From assembly GCF_904849725.1 (NCBI RefSeq), contig NC_058522.1, forward strand, positions 197,515,986-197,579,985: a stretch of 64,000 bases of DNA, in the 5' to 3' direction. Source of the stretch: Hordeum vulgare subsp. vulgare. Taxonomy: Eukaryota; Streptophyta; Magnoliopsida; Poales; Poaceae. Positions within the stretch are counted from its first letter, which is position 1. The number at the start of each line of letters is the position of its first letter. This document shows positions 1-10,617 of the stretch, in pieces. The translations under genes were made by a program, and so were the position numbers. The notes beneath the pieces were generated by a model. That model was given only the letters and a program-made list of their open reading frames with translations, did not search any database and was not told the DNA's origin.

Positions 1-365
1 CATCGGACTGCCTCGTAGTTTTTCCTCTTTGTGTGACGCGATCTCCTCGCCAAACCATGAAGGGGACAATGGTCCCATAGGTGATCGTGTGCAACCTGTC
101 CTGATAGTTTCAATTATAAAACTGTTTGGAAAGACTGCAAGTAACATAGATGATTCACGCTAATAAGTTGTGTGTGTTGTGGGAAATCATAGGTTGGCCT
201 AATTAAGCGAGGCATAAAATCAAATAAACCAGAATAATTGCTGCTTAAGACTCCAATCACATTGCATTATTAGTTCATTACACATAGTCTCACTAACATG
301 TAGTTCAACCGATAAACATATATACACAAGCGTACATATAATACACACAAAGCAGATAGATTAAA
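1..365. other. Unassigned low-copy DNA
   Basis: No convincing gene, repeat or RNA is seen. It lies downstream of the minus-strand gene fragment at 366-658 and could hold its 3' flank. Short open frames here run into AT-rich sequence and look accidental. Confidence 0.4.
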
Positions 366-658
366 TCAAACATCTCTTCTTTGTGCTTGGTCGTTAAGAT
401 TCTCCAGAAACTCGGCGTACGCTGCCAACACCTTCCTCGAGAATACTTTTGCTTGAAGTAGCCAATGGCTTGTCCTCTTGCCTCCGCCAAAACAGTAACA
501 TACGCTTTGTTAATATTGTTGTTACAGAACGGGCATCCATAGCCCCCATTCTTCCAGACATGCCTGTTATGCTTTCCAGTCTTAAGCTCCCTAAGCTTTT
601 GCCACTTGAACCTCTCCTAGAAGTCTTCATCCTCGTTATCCACATCATCATATATCAC
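366..658 (-). pseudogene. Broken gene fragment with a CPFC motif, possibly zf-XS-like
   Basis: Read on the minus strand from 658, after an intron-acceptor-like TATAG at 663-659, the frame gives an acidic stretch, an in-frame TAG, a basic stretch (KWQKLRELKTGKHN) and then GYGCPFC. After a frameshift near 440 another frame continues with KVLAAYAEFLENLNDQ and stops at 368-366. A CPFC motif followed by an AEARGQAIG-like helix and a conserved Ala/Leu-rich end resembles the plant zf-XS zinc finger found near SGS3-type XS domains, where it helps RNA-silencing proteins. That match is from memory and partial. With a stop and a frameshift it is not a working gene. A possible upstream exon is at 1184-1400. 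It could also be an unrelated low-copy gene remnant. Confidence 0.33.
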
Positions 659-1183
659 CTATACATATAATAAAAAATGTTTCGTCGGTATATTTTATAA
701 TGTAAATTCAAAAAGGTAGAGTTTATGAAACATAACATATCATGTGACAATGTGAACCCTAAATCCTCAAGTGATATTACTAAAAAAATGCATGAATAAG
801 AACGATCAAATAAATACTTCCTGCATGAACTAATGATTATCACACAAATATTATTAAAAAAATGCATAAATAAGAACGTTCAAATAAAAAAATGCATGAA
901 AATGAAACATAACTTACTGCAGCATATTTAATTCATGCATGCCATAAATGCATGAACTGATGATTGTCACACAAATATAAGAACGTTCAAATAAATACTA
1001 GTATATTTGTCAAAAAAGGTCGTAATCTGTGTAGTACATTCAAATGATTTGTAAGATCTCGCTATGAATTATTAGCACAATCATATAATCTAGTCTAATT
1101 ATTAACAAAATCATTTGTATAGATAGTCTGTAACTAGAGAAAACCTAGCTACAATATATTTACCAAAAATGGGTATAGATTAC
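659..1183 (-). repeat. AT-rich putative intron with short direct repeats
   Basis: This AT-rich stretch lies between the CPFC fragment and a possible upstream exon. It has a donor-like GT on the minus strand at 1183-1182 and an acceptor-like AG at 660-659. The motif AAGAACG(A/T)TCAAATAAA occurs near 799, 873 and 980, together with copies of GCATGAACT(A/G)ATGATT(A/G)TCACACAAATAT, so a unit of about 70-100 bp has been duplicated locally. Intron status is inference only. Confidence 0.3.
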
Positions 1184-1400
1184 CAAGCGGTTCTCTGTCA
1201 GAGTCGTTGTCCTCGTCGTAGTAGTGGTCGGAGTTGTTGTAGACCTTCGACTCCGACTGGGGAAGCACATTGGCGGCGAATACGTCAAGGCTGCTCTGCT
1301 ATCCGCGCGACACATCATATGCGGCGACAGTAATCTCTGTGTCCTCTTCACGTTGTGCTCGGGTCCTTCGCCGACCCAAATATGGTCAGTCCCTCTCATG
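1184..1400 (-). pseudogene. Possible 5' exon of the CPFC gene fragment
   Basis: On the minus strand this GC-richer stretch encodes, in one frame, an acidic run (NNSDHYYDEDNDSDREPL) ending at a GT donor-like site at 1183-1182. Acidic N-terminal stretches are common ahead of CPFC-type fingers, which is why I link it to 366-658. The same frame has an in-frame stop further upstream (…VSRG*QSS…), and the splice phase to the downstream fragment does not join cleanly. Either the exon boundary differs or a frameshift has occurred. The other frame is open for 79 codons but is Thr/Arg-rich and looks like a shadow. Confidence 0.22.
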
Positions 1401-2329
1401 GTGCACTTACGGAAGGTTGTTGATGACTAATGAGAACGGCGGGGAGGATGCATGGGTGAGAGATCATTGTGTGTGTGTAGTGAGAATGGGGAGTGTAACT
1501 GCCTATTAAAACTAGTGGCTCGGGTGTTGTTATTAGAGTTCAGTCGGGAGGGAGGGAAACGATGGTTTAGAGGGACGACTTGTTCCCTGGCGAACCGGCA
1601 TGGTGGATGATTGGCATGCGTACCATCAATTGACATGCCTGATGGCATGTCTCCCTATGAGACGACGCAACAAACACGCGTCCTATCAATTCGCACACCT
1701 GCTCATATACATCCCTGCAAGCCTGTGCGGCCACCTGCTAGCATGTGTCCCGTCAAATGATATATGCTCGCATGGATCCTGGGGCATGTATTGCTTTCCT
1801 ATTGAGGATTAATTCTACTCCTTTATTATTAAGACTTTACCGACGCTACAGCACGTACATTGTTGTTGTAATGCAAACGATTTGGATTAATAAATAGTTT
1901 ACGATGTTAACGTGACAGTCCTGTATTGCATCTCTTATTAAGCCCACGTTTTTAAGAAACTTAGTGAAAACTTCTCTTAAATTGGTTGATTTATTTACCA
2001 CAACATATTAGTTCCACAACATCAAATCATGTTAATTTTTCATGAATTCTAGATTAGCTGGGGATTTGCTGGAATTTGAAAACCAAGACTCTCAATGTTT
2101 TCTTTTGAGCCAGCGTGCCGAGATTTTTAAAATTTATTGCCTTTCCTACCAAGGCGATTAAAAATGCACCCAAGTCAGAAAAATTGATTTTCAATCCATT
2201 TTGGCACACCGCCGCATGTGCATATTGTTTTAATTTGAAATTTACAAATTAAATACCGAAGGAATCAATTTAATATATAAAAATATCTTAATGTTGTCTA
2301 AAAAAATTGAACTTTACCACGGCACTCCA
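1401..2329. other. Unassigned intergenic DNA
   Basis: No coding frame longer than about 70 codons looks real. Near 1600-1800 there are several short ATGC/GCATG words. 1810-2290 is AT-rich and featureless. It may contain the promoter side of the minus-strand gene fragment, with a TTTTAATAGG word on the minus strand near 1510, but this is weak. Confidence 0.35.
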
Positions 2330-3030
2330 ATTATCACATGTCCACGACGTAAAAAGTTTGACATGCATGCCTCGAAGTGGCGGTGGTGCGGTGGGACGGG
2401 TGGAGGTGTGATGGGGGTGGCACAATACGCGTCGAATGCCACCATGTGGGGTTATACGGTTAGTGAGGCATGCATGCGGTGGTATTCCACGTACACTCCC
2501 TCATGCGGTTACCGCCGACAAACCCATTCGTTGGACCCTTGGGGTCAATCACTTTGAATGGCATGGTGAGTTAGCTTTGCTCAAAGGTGGATTCATCTTA
2601 GTCCATGTTTCGGTGTAGATTATGGTGACATTCCAACCGAATATTTGAGCACATGTATACATGCATGTGCTTCGACCGGCTAAAAGTAAGTGTACACATT
2701 GTGAACCTAAGTGGTTTTTTAGATTTTCGGAGGTGCCAAATAAAAGGTGCGCATTGGGTCTTCAAAACATCACAAAATACCTCCATTGATATGTTAGGGC
2801 AACATGGAGGTAGTGGTTATCCTTGGACACCGCCCACCTCGCGTAGTTATCGGAGCCGCTCCCATCTGTGGCCTCATGTACTTTGCCGCATCGGGAGAGG
2901 TTAATTGCCGTTGATTATTTTTTGGTTTCTAATTGTGGTACATGATGTTGTGAGATTACATAGTATAATTTGAGCACATTTGTATGCATGAATGCCTCCT
3001 ACCGGCTCGAATGGGAGGGCATATATATAT

Positions 3031-3068
<38 letters not shown>

Positions 3069-4050
3069 GCACGCACGCAGACACACACACACACACACAC
3101 ACAGACACACACACACACACACCGCGTCGTGAATCTCACTCCATGTGGCGACTTCATAATTACCGAGGAAGGTGCCACATCAAAGTTTGTGTGTTGGGTA
3201 TTTAAACATCACACAACACTTCCTTACATATGTTTGATCAACAATTAGATAGTGGTTGTCTTCAGACACTCGTTCCTGTGGTCATCGGTGGAAAGCCCAT
3301 TCTTGGGCCTCCATGGATGTCCATCAGATTGACTCACAATGAGACAAAGTTTACCATGTTGTATGCTTCTTAGTTCATGTTATGGTATATATTATAGGTC
3401 ATTGAGTTTCCTTACCAAGGAATGAGCTCGCACACGTACACATGAATCGTTCGCATCCGCGTTCGGCATACTAGTTGTACATGTCATGAACAATCGTTTC
3501 GGGGTGAGGGATTTCCAGTTCCAAAGCATGTGCCACATCAGAGTTGTGCATGACCTATATTAATTAATTCAACTGAAACACAGCATTTTCGTACATATGT
3601 TTGTGACAAATGGAGGTGATGGTTGTCTTCACACACTCCATCATGTGGTTATCGACATCACGCCAATTAGTGGCCCTCGGTTGACATCCGTCACTTTGAT
3701 CGATAACGAGAGAGGTTTAACCAATGTTGATTCTTCGGTCGGGATGTCCATGTTGCGAGGAGCATTTCTCACGATCCACCTTTTACCGTAAGCGAGATGG
3801 TGTGGTTTGACCTGGATGGATTAATGTAGGTTTCATTTTCATGTTATGGCAAGGTAAGACGCAAGACCTATTTGGGGGCATGTATTCGTAGCTCGGATTC
3901 CCTCAAGACAAGACTAAGTGGTTGCGGACGAGACTTGTGCCAAATCAAAGTTGCAAAATCAAACCACCCTTTGCATACACAATTTGGTTCGACATGCAGG
4001 TGTGTTTGTGTCCCGACCAATTTCCCGCATTTTTTTGGGTGAGATGCTTC
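2330..4050. repeat. Diverged tandem array, unit about 370-440 bp
   Basis: At least three related units are visible. A word like GCCACATCA(A/G)AGTT… followed by CATATGTTTG and TGGTTGTCTTCA(C/G)ACACTC occurs near 3172-3265 and 3529-3640, with a more diverged version (TGGTTATCCTTGGACACCGCC) near 2814. Fainter copies may lie near 2500 (CTCCCTCATGCGGTTACCG) and 3900-4000 (GCCAAATCAAAGTTG). The spacing between matching words is about 440 and 370 bp. No coding capacity or terminal repeats are recognised. It could be an old minisatellite or the interior of a decayed element. Confidence 0.5.
3021..3122. repeat. (AT)n/(AC)n compound microsatellite
   Basis: A short (AT)5 run is followed by about 90 bp of (AC)n interrupted by CACG and AGAC units. 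It sits inside one unit of the diverged array. Open frames reading His/Thr or Cys/Val through it are artefacts of the repeat. Confidence 0.95.
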
Positions 4051-4733
4051 TATATATTATTATTTTAAGAGAAATAGCATACGATTCGAACAAAAAAAAC
4101 TTTTGTGATTGTCCACTCAACACACACCATTCCCTCTGCCTACTCGTGTACCACGGTCATACCGTGTCACACGAGCACGGTCCACTGGTGGGCATTGGAC
4201 ACGATTGGGTTCCGTGAGACTTCCCTCACAATCTCAAAAATATCTATGGCGTGGTCTGCACCACTTCAATCTTCAATCCTATTTGATAGCGCCCACTTAT
4301 TATGTTTGGGCTGTCAGTTACATTTGTTATTCCCGCGCGGGCCATGCCGTTTCAATCTCATCATCTAAATATTTAGTACCCACGAAACACCAACATTTCA
4401 CTTCTGCGTACTAAGTTTTTGGTAGCCTCGGCATTTCCCCAAATACCAGCTGCCCCCTCCCCCCCCCCCGCACTACAGAACCTCTGCTCAGATTACGTAC
4501 AAAAGGAAAACCTCCGCTCACACACAACTCCCTTGCTAGAACCCTAGCTAACTCGATGTTGGTGATGCCTCCGTCGCCCCTGACTCCACCATCAACCTTT
4601 GTTCATCTTCCCGTGCATGTTATCCACTGATCTTAAACCCACACCACCCTGAGTTTCTTACACAACACATGCCAAACACCCCTTTACCCAAAGATCCACA
4701 TCCCCATCCTCACCCCACTCCAGTGGGTTGTAG
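4051..4733. other. Unassigned DNA with a C-tract and a gene-leader-like patch
   Basis: A run of C (about 10-12, near 4459-4470) is followed by sequence that looks like a plant 5' leader (AGAACCCTAG near 4540, then an ATG at 4556 with a 24-codon Pro-rich frame). 4671-4765 resembles 34876-34965 by eye at roughly 75%. No protein family is recognised. Confidence 0.35.
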
Positions 4734-5096
4734 CCTAAGCCCGGCTGCGCTTCCCGGGGAGCTCAAGGAGCGAATGTAAAAAGAGAGGTATATAATGGTC
4801 TTTACGTTGGACAATGGCAAGGTGGCCGTCTAGCCCTCGGGGAATCTCGCTACGATGACTCGCCGAGGGCTTTAAATAAGCGGGCTCGCGCATGTCTGTA
4901 TGTCACCGCAGCCGGCTACAACATGGATCTTCTCGAGAGCAATGGCTTGATGCGGGACATGATACTGGTTAAGTGGCACACCCCACCCCTCGGGCTCAAC
5001 CCCATGGATGTCCTCCATGGCCCCGCCGCTGATCTTCTCTGCTTCGTTGTCAGGAACTTTCCTTCATCGCCATCGAGAACCTTTTATCATTTGTGA
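4734..5096 (+). CDS. Orphan open frame, possible exon or gene remnant
   Basis: The frame is open for 120 codons from just after a TAG (4731-4733) to a TGA at 5094-5096, in a GC-rich island bounded by AT-rich DNA. The translation has the mixed composition of a real protein: NVKREVYNGLYVGQWQGG near residue 18, RLALGESRYDDSPRALNKR, then CLYVTAAGYNMDLLESNG. It has no N-terminal Met, so it would be an internal or last exon, or the end of a truncated gene. I do not recognise the family. There is no signal peptide or membrane segment. The sequence just upstream is related to DNA at 34876-34965. It is most likely a gene remnant, but no lesion is visible inside the frame. Confidence 0.3.
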   Translation, partial: PKPGCASRGAQGANVKREVYNGLYVGQWQGGRLALGESRYDDSPRALNKRARACLYVTAAGYNMDLLESNGLMRDMILVKWHTPPLGLNPMDVLHGPAADLLCFVVRNFPSSPSRTFYHL

Positions 5097-5761
5097 AGGA
5101 ATGCCCATGTTTGGTTGTCTGTAGCGAGCATATACCTTGTTTAGTTGTTTTTGGTTGTTCGTAGTAAACTATGTCTAGTTTAAATTCCTAGATTTGTTTC
5201 TTTAGTCATGCAACTGGTTCCTCTTAAAGCTGGTGTAGTTAACGCACCCTTGTTTATTTCGGTTTTCTCACAATATGATAATTAATCATACAATTTGATG
5301 TTCAAGCACGTGGTACATACTACCTTCTACGATAATTCAACAATACCTAAATAAATGATTGTTTGGTTGTTGTCAAGTCTAATGTAGTGAGCATATGCCT
5401 CCTTTTAAGTTTTTTGGTTCTTTGTGGTTAGCATTTCTCCAGTTTCGATTGCTATATTTTGTTGTTTATAGAGTTCCTTGTTTACTTAGATATTCACAAT
5501 GTGTAGTACAATTTGATCAATACGAGTTCAATGGCCATATTTGTTTCATGTTAAGCCTGGTGTAGGTAATATGCCCCCTGTATTTCACTTTGTGGTGTTC
5601 AATTGTACAATTTGATGATGAAGTGCAAGATATGTTCTATGGAATTTCGACAATAGCATTATGAATGACTACATTTGGTTGTTGTAAATCTTGTTGTAGT
5701 GCGCATGTGCCTATTTTAATGGTTTTTGGTTCCCATGGCTATATTTCCTTCCCATGTTATA
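5097..5761. repeat. T-rich DNA with diverged direct repeats of about 300-330 bp
   Basis: TTTGGTTGTTGT…AAGTCTAATGTAGTGAGCATATGCC near 5371 recurs as TTTGGTTGTTGTAAATCTTGTTGTAGTGCGCATGTGCC near 5671. GGTGTAGTTAACGCACCC near 5231 recurs as GGTGTAGGTAATATGCCCC near 5561. A third, weaker copy starts near 5106. No gene is seen. Confidence 0.45.
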
Positions 5762-5780
5762 CTCCCTCCGCCCCATAATA
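5762..5780. mobile_element. Stowaway-type terminal inverted repeat remnant
   Basis: CTCCCTCCGCCCCATAATA, preceded by TA, matches the usual start of Triticeae Stowaway MITEs. It is followed at once by LTR sequence, so only one end survives. It marks the point where the left LTR of element G lost its first 48 bases. Confidence 0.55.
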
Positions 5781-7249
5781 TATGCATCATTGGACTAATG
5801 AGTTTATTCAAGTATATTTTAGAAAATTACAAAGATGCCTTGGCTATAGGATTGTGAGAAGATGCCCCTTGATGCGAGGAAAAGGAATAGGATAGGCTCA
5901 AGCTTATGCAAGAAGACTCTACATTTTATATTGGTGAGAAATCACTTTGAGTCCATAGGAAAGACAATACTATTAAAAGGGGAAAAGGCATTATGATGAA
6001 TTGGTTGCTCAAGTGCTTAGAGGTAGCCACCAAAAATACTCAGCCATTGTGTCACAAAATATTTGTGTCCAAAGTCAAACCAGCAAAATCGGTGCCACCA
6101 ACAATTTCCATTCGGCCCTACTGATTTTACACTTGACAGATCCTATGCCAAATCCTACCATCTCGGTACCACCAACATTCTTATCAGTGCCACCGAAATT
6201 AAGTGACCAACTTTATGTTGAGATGATTTGGAGAATCAGATCCTAGTTTGAAATCGGTCTCACGAAGATATGGAATGTGGTCTAGGTCTTCGTATCGGTA
6301 CCACCAAGATTCATGTATCGGTCTCACTGAGAATTCAAAAGTTGCCACATTTAGTGCATCTCGGTACCACCAGGATTCTTTTCGGTGTCACCGAGTTGGG
6401 AAATAATGTTGTAACGGTTGGATTTTGGGGGATGCTTATATATATCCCTCGACCTACCTCTCATTCGTATAGGAAGCACTCAGAACACACTAACACTTGC
6501 AGATCCATTTTTCTGACAGAGAGAGCGACCGACTCATGTGTTGAGATCAAGAGATTCCATTCCAACCAAGTGAACCTTGATTTCTAGCCTCCCCAAGTTT
6601 CTTTGCACATTATCAATCACCCCTATCTCTGCCAATTCTCAGAGAGAGTGATTGAGGGTTGAGGAGACTATCTTGATAAGCACAAGAGCAAGTACTTCGC
6701 CGTTCTACCACATCTATTACCTTTTGAAGGGTGGTGCCTCTAAGATTGGTTAGACGTTGCTTGGAAGCATCCTACTTCATGTTGTGGAGTTGAACCAAGA
6801 AGTTTGTAAGGGAAAGGAGATCGCCTACTTAGTGAAGATATACCATGAGTGAGGCTAGTCTTGTGTGGACAGAAACCGTAGTGGGATAGACAAGGCCTCT
6901 TCTTTGTGGACACCTTGGGGGTGTAGCCCTCCGTGGACTCTTGCAGTCGTTACCCTCCATGGGTTGAAGTCTTCACTAACATGGACGTACGATAGCACCA
7001 CCTATCGGAACGATGCCAAAAATCACCGTGTCAACCTTTGTATTTGATCTCCCTACCTCACCGTCTACTTTACACTTGGGCGTTTTACTTTCCACCGCTA
7101 TACTCTTATATGTGCATGTGTAGTGTGTACTTGACTAGTCATAAATAATTTCTAAAACTGGCCCACACTTCAAATTGGGAAAAAGGCTAAGTTTTTTATC
7201 TTGTCAAGTAGTCTAATCATCCCCCTCTCGACGTACTTTCGATCCTGCA
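5781..7249 (+). repeat. Element G left LTR (5'-truncated)
   Basis: The LTR corresponds to 33049-34484, so it lacks the first 48 bp (TG end). It ends in CA at 7248-7249, two bases before the primer site. It contains many TCGGT…ACCGA words and a TATATATAT box at 6437-6445, typical of a plant LTR promoter. The open frames inside it (for example 6270-6587) are not genes. Confidence 0.8.
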
Positions 7250-7251
7250 AG

Positions 7252-7263
7252 TGGTATCAGAGC
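7252..7263 (+). promoter_or_regulatory. Element G primer binding site (tRNA-iMet type)
   Basis: TGGTATCAGAGC is complementary to the 3' end of initiator methionine tRNA, the primer used by most Ty1-copia elements. It starts two bases after the LTR end, as expected. Confidence 0.9.
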
Positions 7264-7302
7264 TTTGGTCTCCATTAAATTGATTTGACAACCTAGGAGA
7301 GT

Positions 7303-7533
7303 ATGGCATCTAGTGAGTGCAATTATCACTGTAGAGGTCCATATTTTCATGGCACTAATTTTGCTAGTTCGAAGCATAAGATGAAAATGCAACTCTTGGT
7401 CATTATCCTGCCGTTTGGACTGTTGTTCGTGTTAGTGTGCAAGGTGATTTCTTCGGAGAAAGTAAAGAACCTGATCGGGATGCGATAGCGGAAGAACTGA
7501 AGATGCTTTAGTTCAATGCTCAAGGCTGTGTTG
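7303..7533 (+). pseudogene. Element G gag, N-terminal fragment
   Basis: The start ATG opens a protein with GPYFHGTNFASSKHKMKM, the N-terminal copia-type gag signature (Y-F-x-G-T-N-x-x-x-W-K). Here the conserved Trp reads Ser. The frame is lost at about residue 35 and reaches a stop at 7486-7488. A shifted frame continues toward FNAQGC and runs to the Angela insertion point at 7533. Beyond the insertion, 16478-16530 continues the same protein. It is non-functional: frameshifted, interrupted and lacking its middle. Confidence 0.7.
7529..7533 (+). repeat. Target site duplication of Angela, left copy (TGTTG)
   Basis: TGTTG lies directly before the left LTR and is repeated exactly at 16473-16477 after the right LTR, which proves integrase-mediated insertion of the element between them. 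Confidence 0.95.
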
Positions 7534-9362
7534 TGTTGGAATTATGCCCTAGAGGCAATAATAAATGTATAGTTATTATTATAATTCCTGTATCAAGATA
7601 ATAGTTTATTATCCATGCTATAATTGTATTGAATGAAGACTCATTTACATGTGTGGATACATAGACAAAACACCGTCCCTAGCATGCCTCTAGTTGGCTA
7701 GCCAGTTGATTGATGATAGTCAGTGTCTTCTGATTATGAACAAGGTGTTGTTGCTTGATAACTGGATCACGTCATTAGGAGAATCACGTGATGGACTAGA
7801 CCCAAACTAATAGACGTAGCATGTTGATCGTGTCATTTTGTTGCTACTGTTTTCTGCGTGTAAAGTATTTATTCCTATGACCATGAGATCATATAACTCA
7901 CTGACACCGGAGGAATGCTTTGTGTGTATCAAACGTCGCAACGTAACTGGGTGACTATAAAGATGCTCTACAGGTATCTCCCAAGGTGTTAGTTGAGTTA
8001 GTATGGATCAAGACTGGGATTTGTCACTCCGTGTGACGGAGAGGTATCTCGGGGCCCACTCGGTAATACAACATCACACACAAGCCTTGCAAGCAATGTA
8101 ACTTAGTGTAAGTTGCGGGATCTTGTATTACGTAACGAGTAAAGAGACTTGCCGGTAAACGAGATTGAAATAGGTATGCGGATACTGACGATCGAATCTC
8201 GGGCAAGTAACATACCGAAGGACAAAGGGAATGACATACGGGATTATACGAATCCTTGACACTGAGGTTCAAACGATAAGATCTTCGTAGAATATGTAGG
8301 ATCCAATATGGGCATCCAGGTCCCGCTATTGGATATTGACCGAGAAGTCTCTCGGATCATGTCTACATAGTTCTCGAACCCGTAGGGTCTGCACACTTAA
8401 GGTTCGACGTTGTTTTATGCGTATTTGAGTTATATGGTTGGTTACCGAATGTTGTTCGGAGTCCCGGATGAGATCACGGACGTCACGAGGGTTTCCGGAA
8501 TAGTCAGGAAACGAAGATTGATATATAGGATGACCTCATTTGATTACCGGAAGGTTTTCGGAGTTACCGGGAATGTACCGGGAATGACGAATGGGTTCCG
8601 GGAGTTCACCGGGGGGGGGGGGGGCAACCCACCCCGGGGAAGCCCATAGGCTTTGGGGAGACACACCAGCCCTTAGTGGGCTGGTGGGACAGCCCCAAAG
8701 GGGCCTATGCGCCAAGAGAAGGAAATCAAAGGAAAAGAAAAAAAAAGAGGGAGGAAGTGGGAAGGGAGGGGGACTCCTCCCACCAAACCAAGTCCAACTC
8801 GGTTTGGGGGGGGGAGTCCTCCCCCCCTTGGCTCGGCCGACCCCTTGGGAGTCCCTTGGACCCCAAGGCAAGGTCCCCCTCCCTCCTCCTATATATATGA
8901 GGCTTTTAGGGCAGATTTGAGACGACTTTCTCACGGCTGCCCGACCACATACCTCCATAGTTTTTCCTCTAGATCGCGTTTCTGCGGAGCTCGGGCGGAG
9001 CCCTGCTGAGACGAGATCATCACCAACCTCCGGAGCGCCGTCACGCTGCCGGAGAACTCTTCTACCTCTCCGTCTCTCTTGCTGGATCAAGAAGGCCGAG
9101 ATCATCGTCGAGCTGTACGTGTGCTGAACGCGGAGGTGCCGTCCGTTCGGTACTAGATCGTGGGACTGATCGCGGGATTGTTCGCGGGGCGGATCGAGGG
9201 ACGTGAGGACGTTCCACTACATCAACCGCGTTCTCTAACGCTTCTGCTGTACGATCTACAAGTGTACGTAGATCACTCATCCCCTCTCGTAGATGGACAT
9301 CACCATGATAGGTCTTTGTGCCCGTAGGAAAATTTTTGTTTCCCTTGCGACGTTCCCCAACA
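7534..9362 (+). repeat. Angela left LTR
   Basis: It begins TGTTGGAATT and ends CCCCAACA, immediately before the primer site. It contains the promoter that would drive the genomic RNA. Minus-strand frames such as 8536-9105 arise from GC-rich LTR sequence and are not genes. Confidence 0.96.
8890..8898 (+). promoter_or_regulatory. TATA box of the Angela LTR
   Basis: TATATATAT lies in a C-rich context about 470 bp before the LTR end, where the BARE1-type promoter TATA is expected. The right LTR has the same box at 16000-16008. Confidence 0.7.
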
Positions 9363-9363
9363 G

Positions 9364-9375
9364 TGGTATCAGAGC
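9364..9375 (+). promoter_or_regulatory. Angela primer binding site (tRNA-iMet)
   Basis: TGGTATCAGAGC follows the LTR end by one base and pairs with initiator Met tRNA to start minus-strand cDNA synthesis. Confidence 0.95.
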
Positions 9376-10617
9376 TAGGTTCATGCGTAGATGTCTTCTC
9401 GAGTAGAACACAAAAGGTTTTGTGGGCGGTGATGTGCGTTTTGCTGCCCTCCTTGGTCTTTTCTTGATTCCGCGGTATTGTTGGATTGAAGCGGCTTGGA
9501 CCGACATTACTCGTACGCTTAGGAGAGACTGGTTTCATCGTTACGAGTAACCCCCTTTGCTCAAAGATGACTGGCAAGTGACGGTTTCTCCAACTTTAGT
9601 TGAATCGGATTTGACCGAGGAGGTCCTTGCATGAGGTTAAATAGCAACTCATATATCTCCGTTGTGGTGTTTGCGTAAGTAAGATGCGATCCTACTAGAT
9701 ACCCTTGGTCACCACGTAAAACATGCAACAACAAAATTAGAGGACGTCTAACTTGTTTTTGCAGGGTATGATTGTGATGTGATATGGCCAACGATGTGAT
9801 GTGATATATTGGATGTATGAGATGATCATGTTGTAATAGAAATATCGACTTGCACGTCGATGGTACGGCAACCGGCAGGAGCCATAGGGTTGTCTTTATA
9901 CTAACATATGTGCTTGCAGATGCGTTTACTATTTTGCTAGGATGTAGCTTTAGTAGTAATAGCATAAGTAGCGCGACAACCACGATGGCAACACGTTGAT
10001 GGATGATCATGGTGTGGCGCCGGTGACAAGAAGATTGTGCCGGTGCTTTGGTGATGGAGATCAAGAAGCACGTGATGATGGCCATATCATGTCACTTATG
10101 AATTGCATGTGATGTTAATCCTTTTATGCACCTTATTTTGCTTAGAACGACGGTAGCATTATGAGGTGATCTCTCACTAAAATTTCAAGACGAAATTGTG
10201 TTCTCCCCGACTGTGCACCGTTGCTACAGTTCGTCGTTTCGAGACACCACGTGATGATCGGGTGTGATAGACTCAACGTTCACATACAACGGGTGCAAAA
10301 CAGTTGCGCACGCGGAACACTCGGGTTAAGCTTGACGAGCCTAGCATGTGCAGACATGGCCTCGGAACACATGAGACCGAAAGGTCGATCATGAATCATA
10401 TAGTTGATATGATTAGCATAGGGATGCTTACCACTGAAACTATACTCAACTCACGTGATGATCGGACTTGGGATAGTGTAAGTGGATCATGAACCACTCA
10501 AATGACTAGAGAGATGTACTTTTTGAGTGGGAGTTTAGCATATAATTTGATTAAGTTGAACTCTAATTATCTTGAACATAGTCTAAGTCCACTTTGAATA
10601 TATTTGTGTTGTAGATC
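9376..10617 (+). other. Angela untranslated leader
   Basis: This is about 1.2 kb between primer site and gag start. Long leaders with packaging and dimerisation signals are usual in the BARE1 group. The minus-strand frames at 9062-9577 and 9561-10085 have no family resemblance and are taken as shadows. Confidence 0.8.

Noticed and set aside
2901..3205. Cys/Val-rich (minus) and His/Thr-rich (plus) open frames
   Set aside because: They are translations of the (AC)n microsatellite.
8536..9105. 189-codon minus-strand frame and overlapping plus-strand frames in the Angela LTR
   Set aside because: They lie in GC-rich LTR sequence, recur in the other LTR, conflict in frame and show no domain.
9561..10085. 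174-codon minus-strand frame in the Angela leader
   Set aside because: It is antisense to a known non-coding leader and has no family resemblance.
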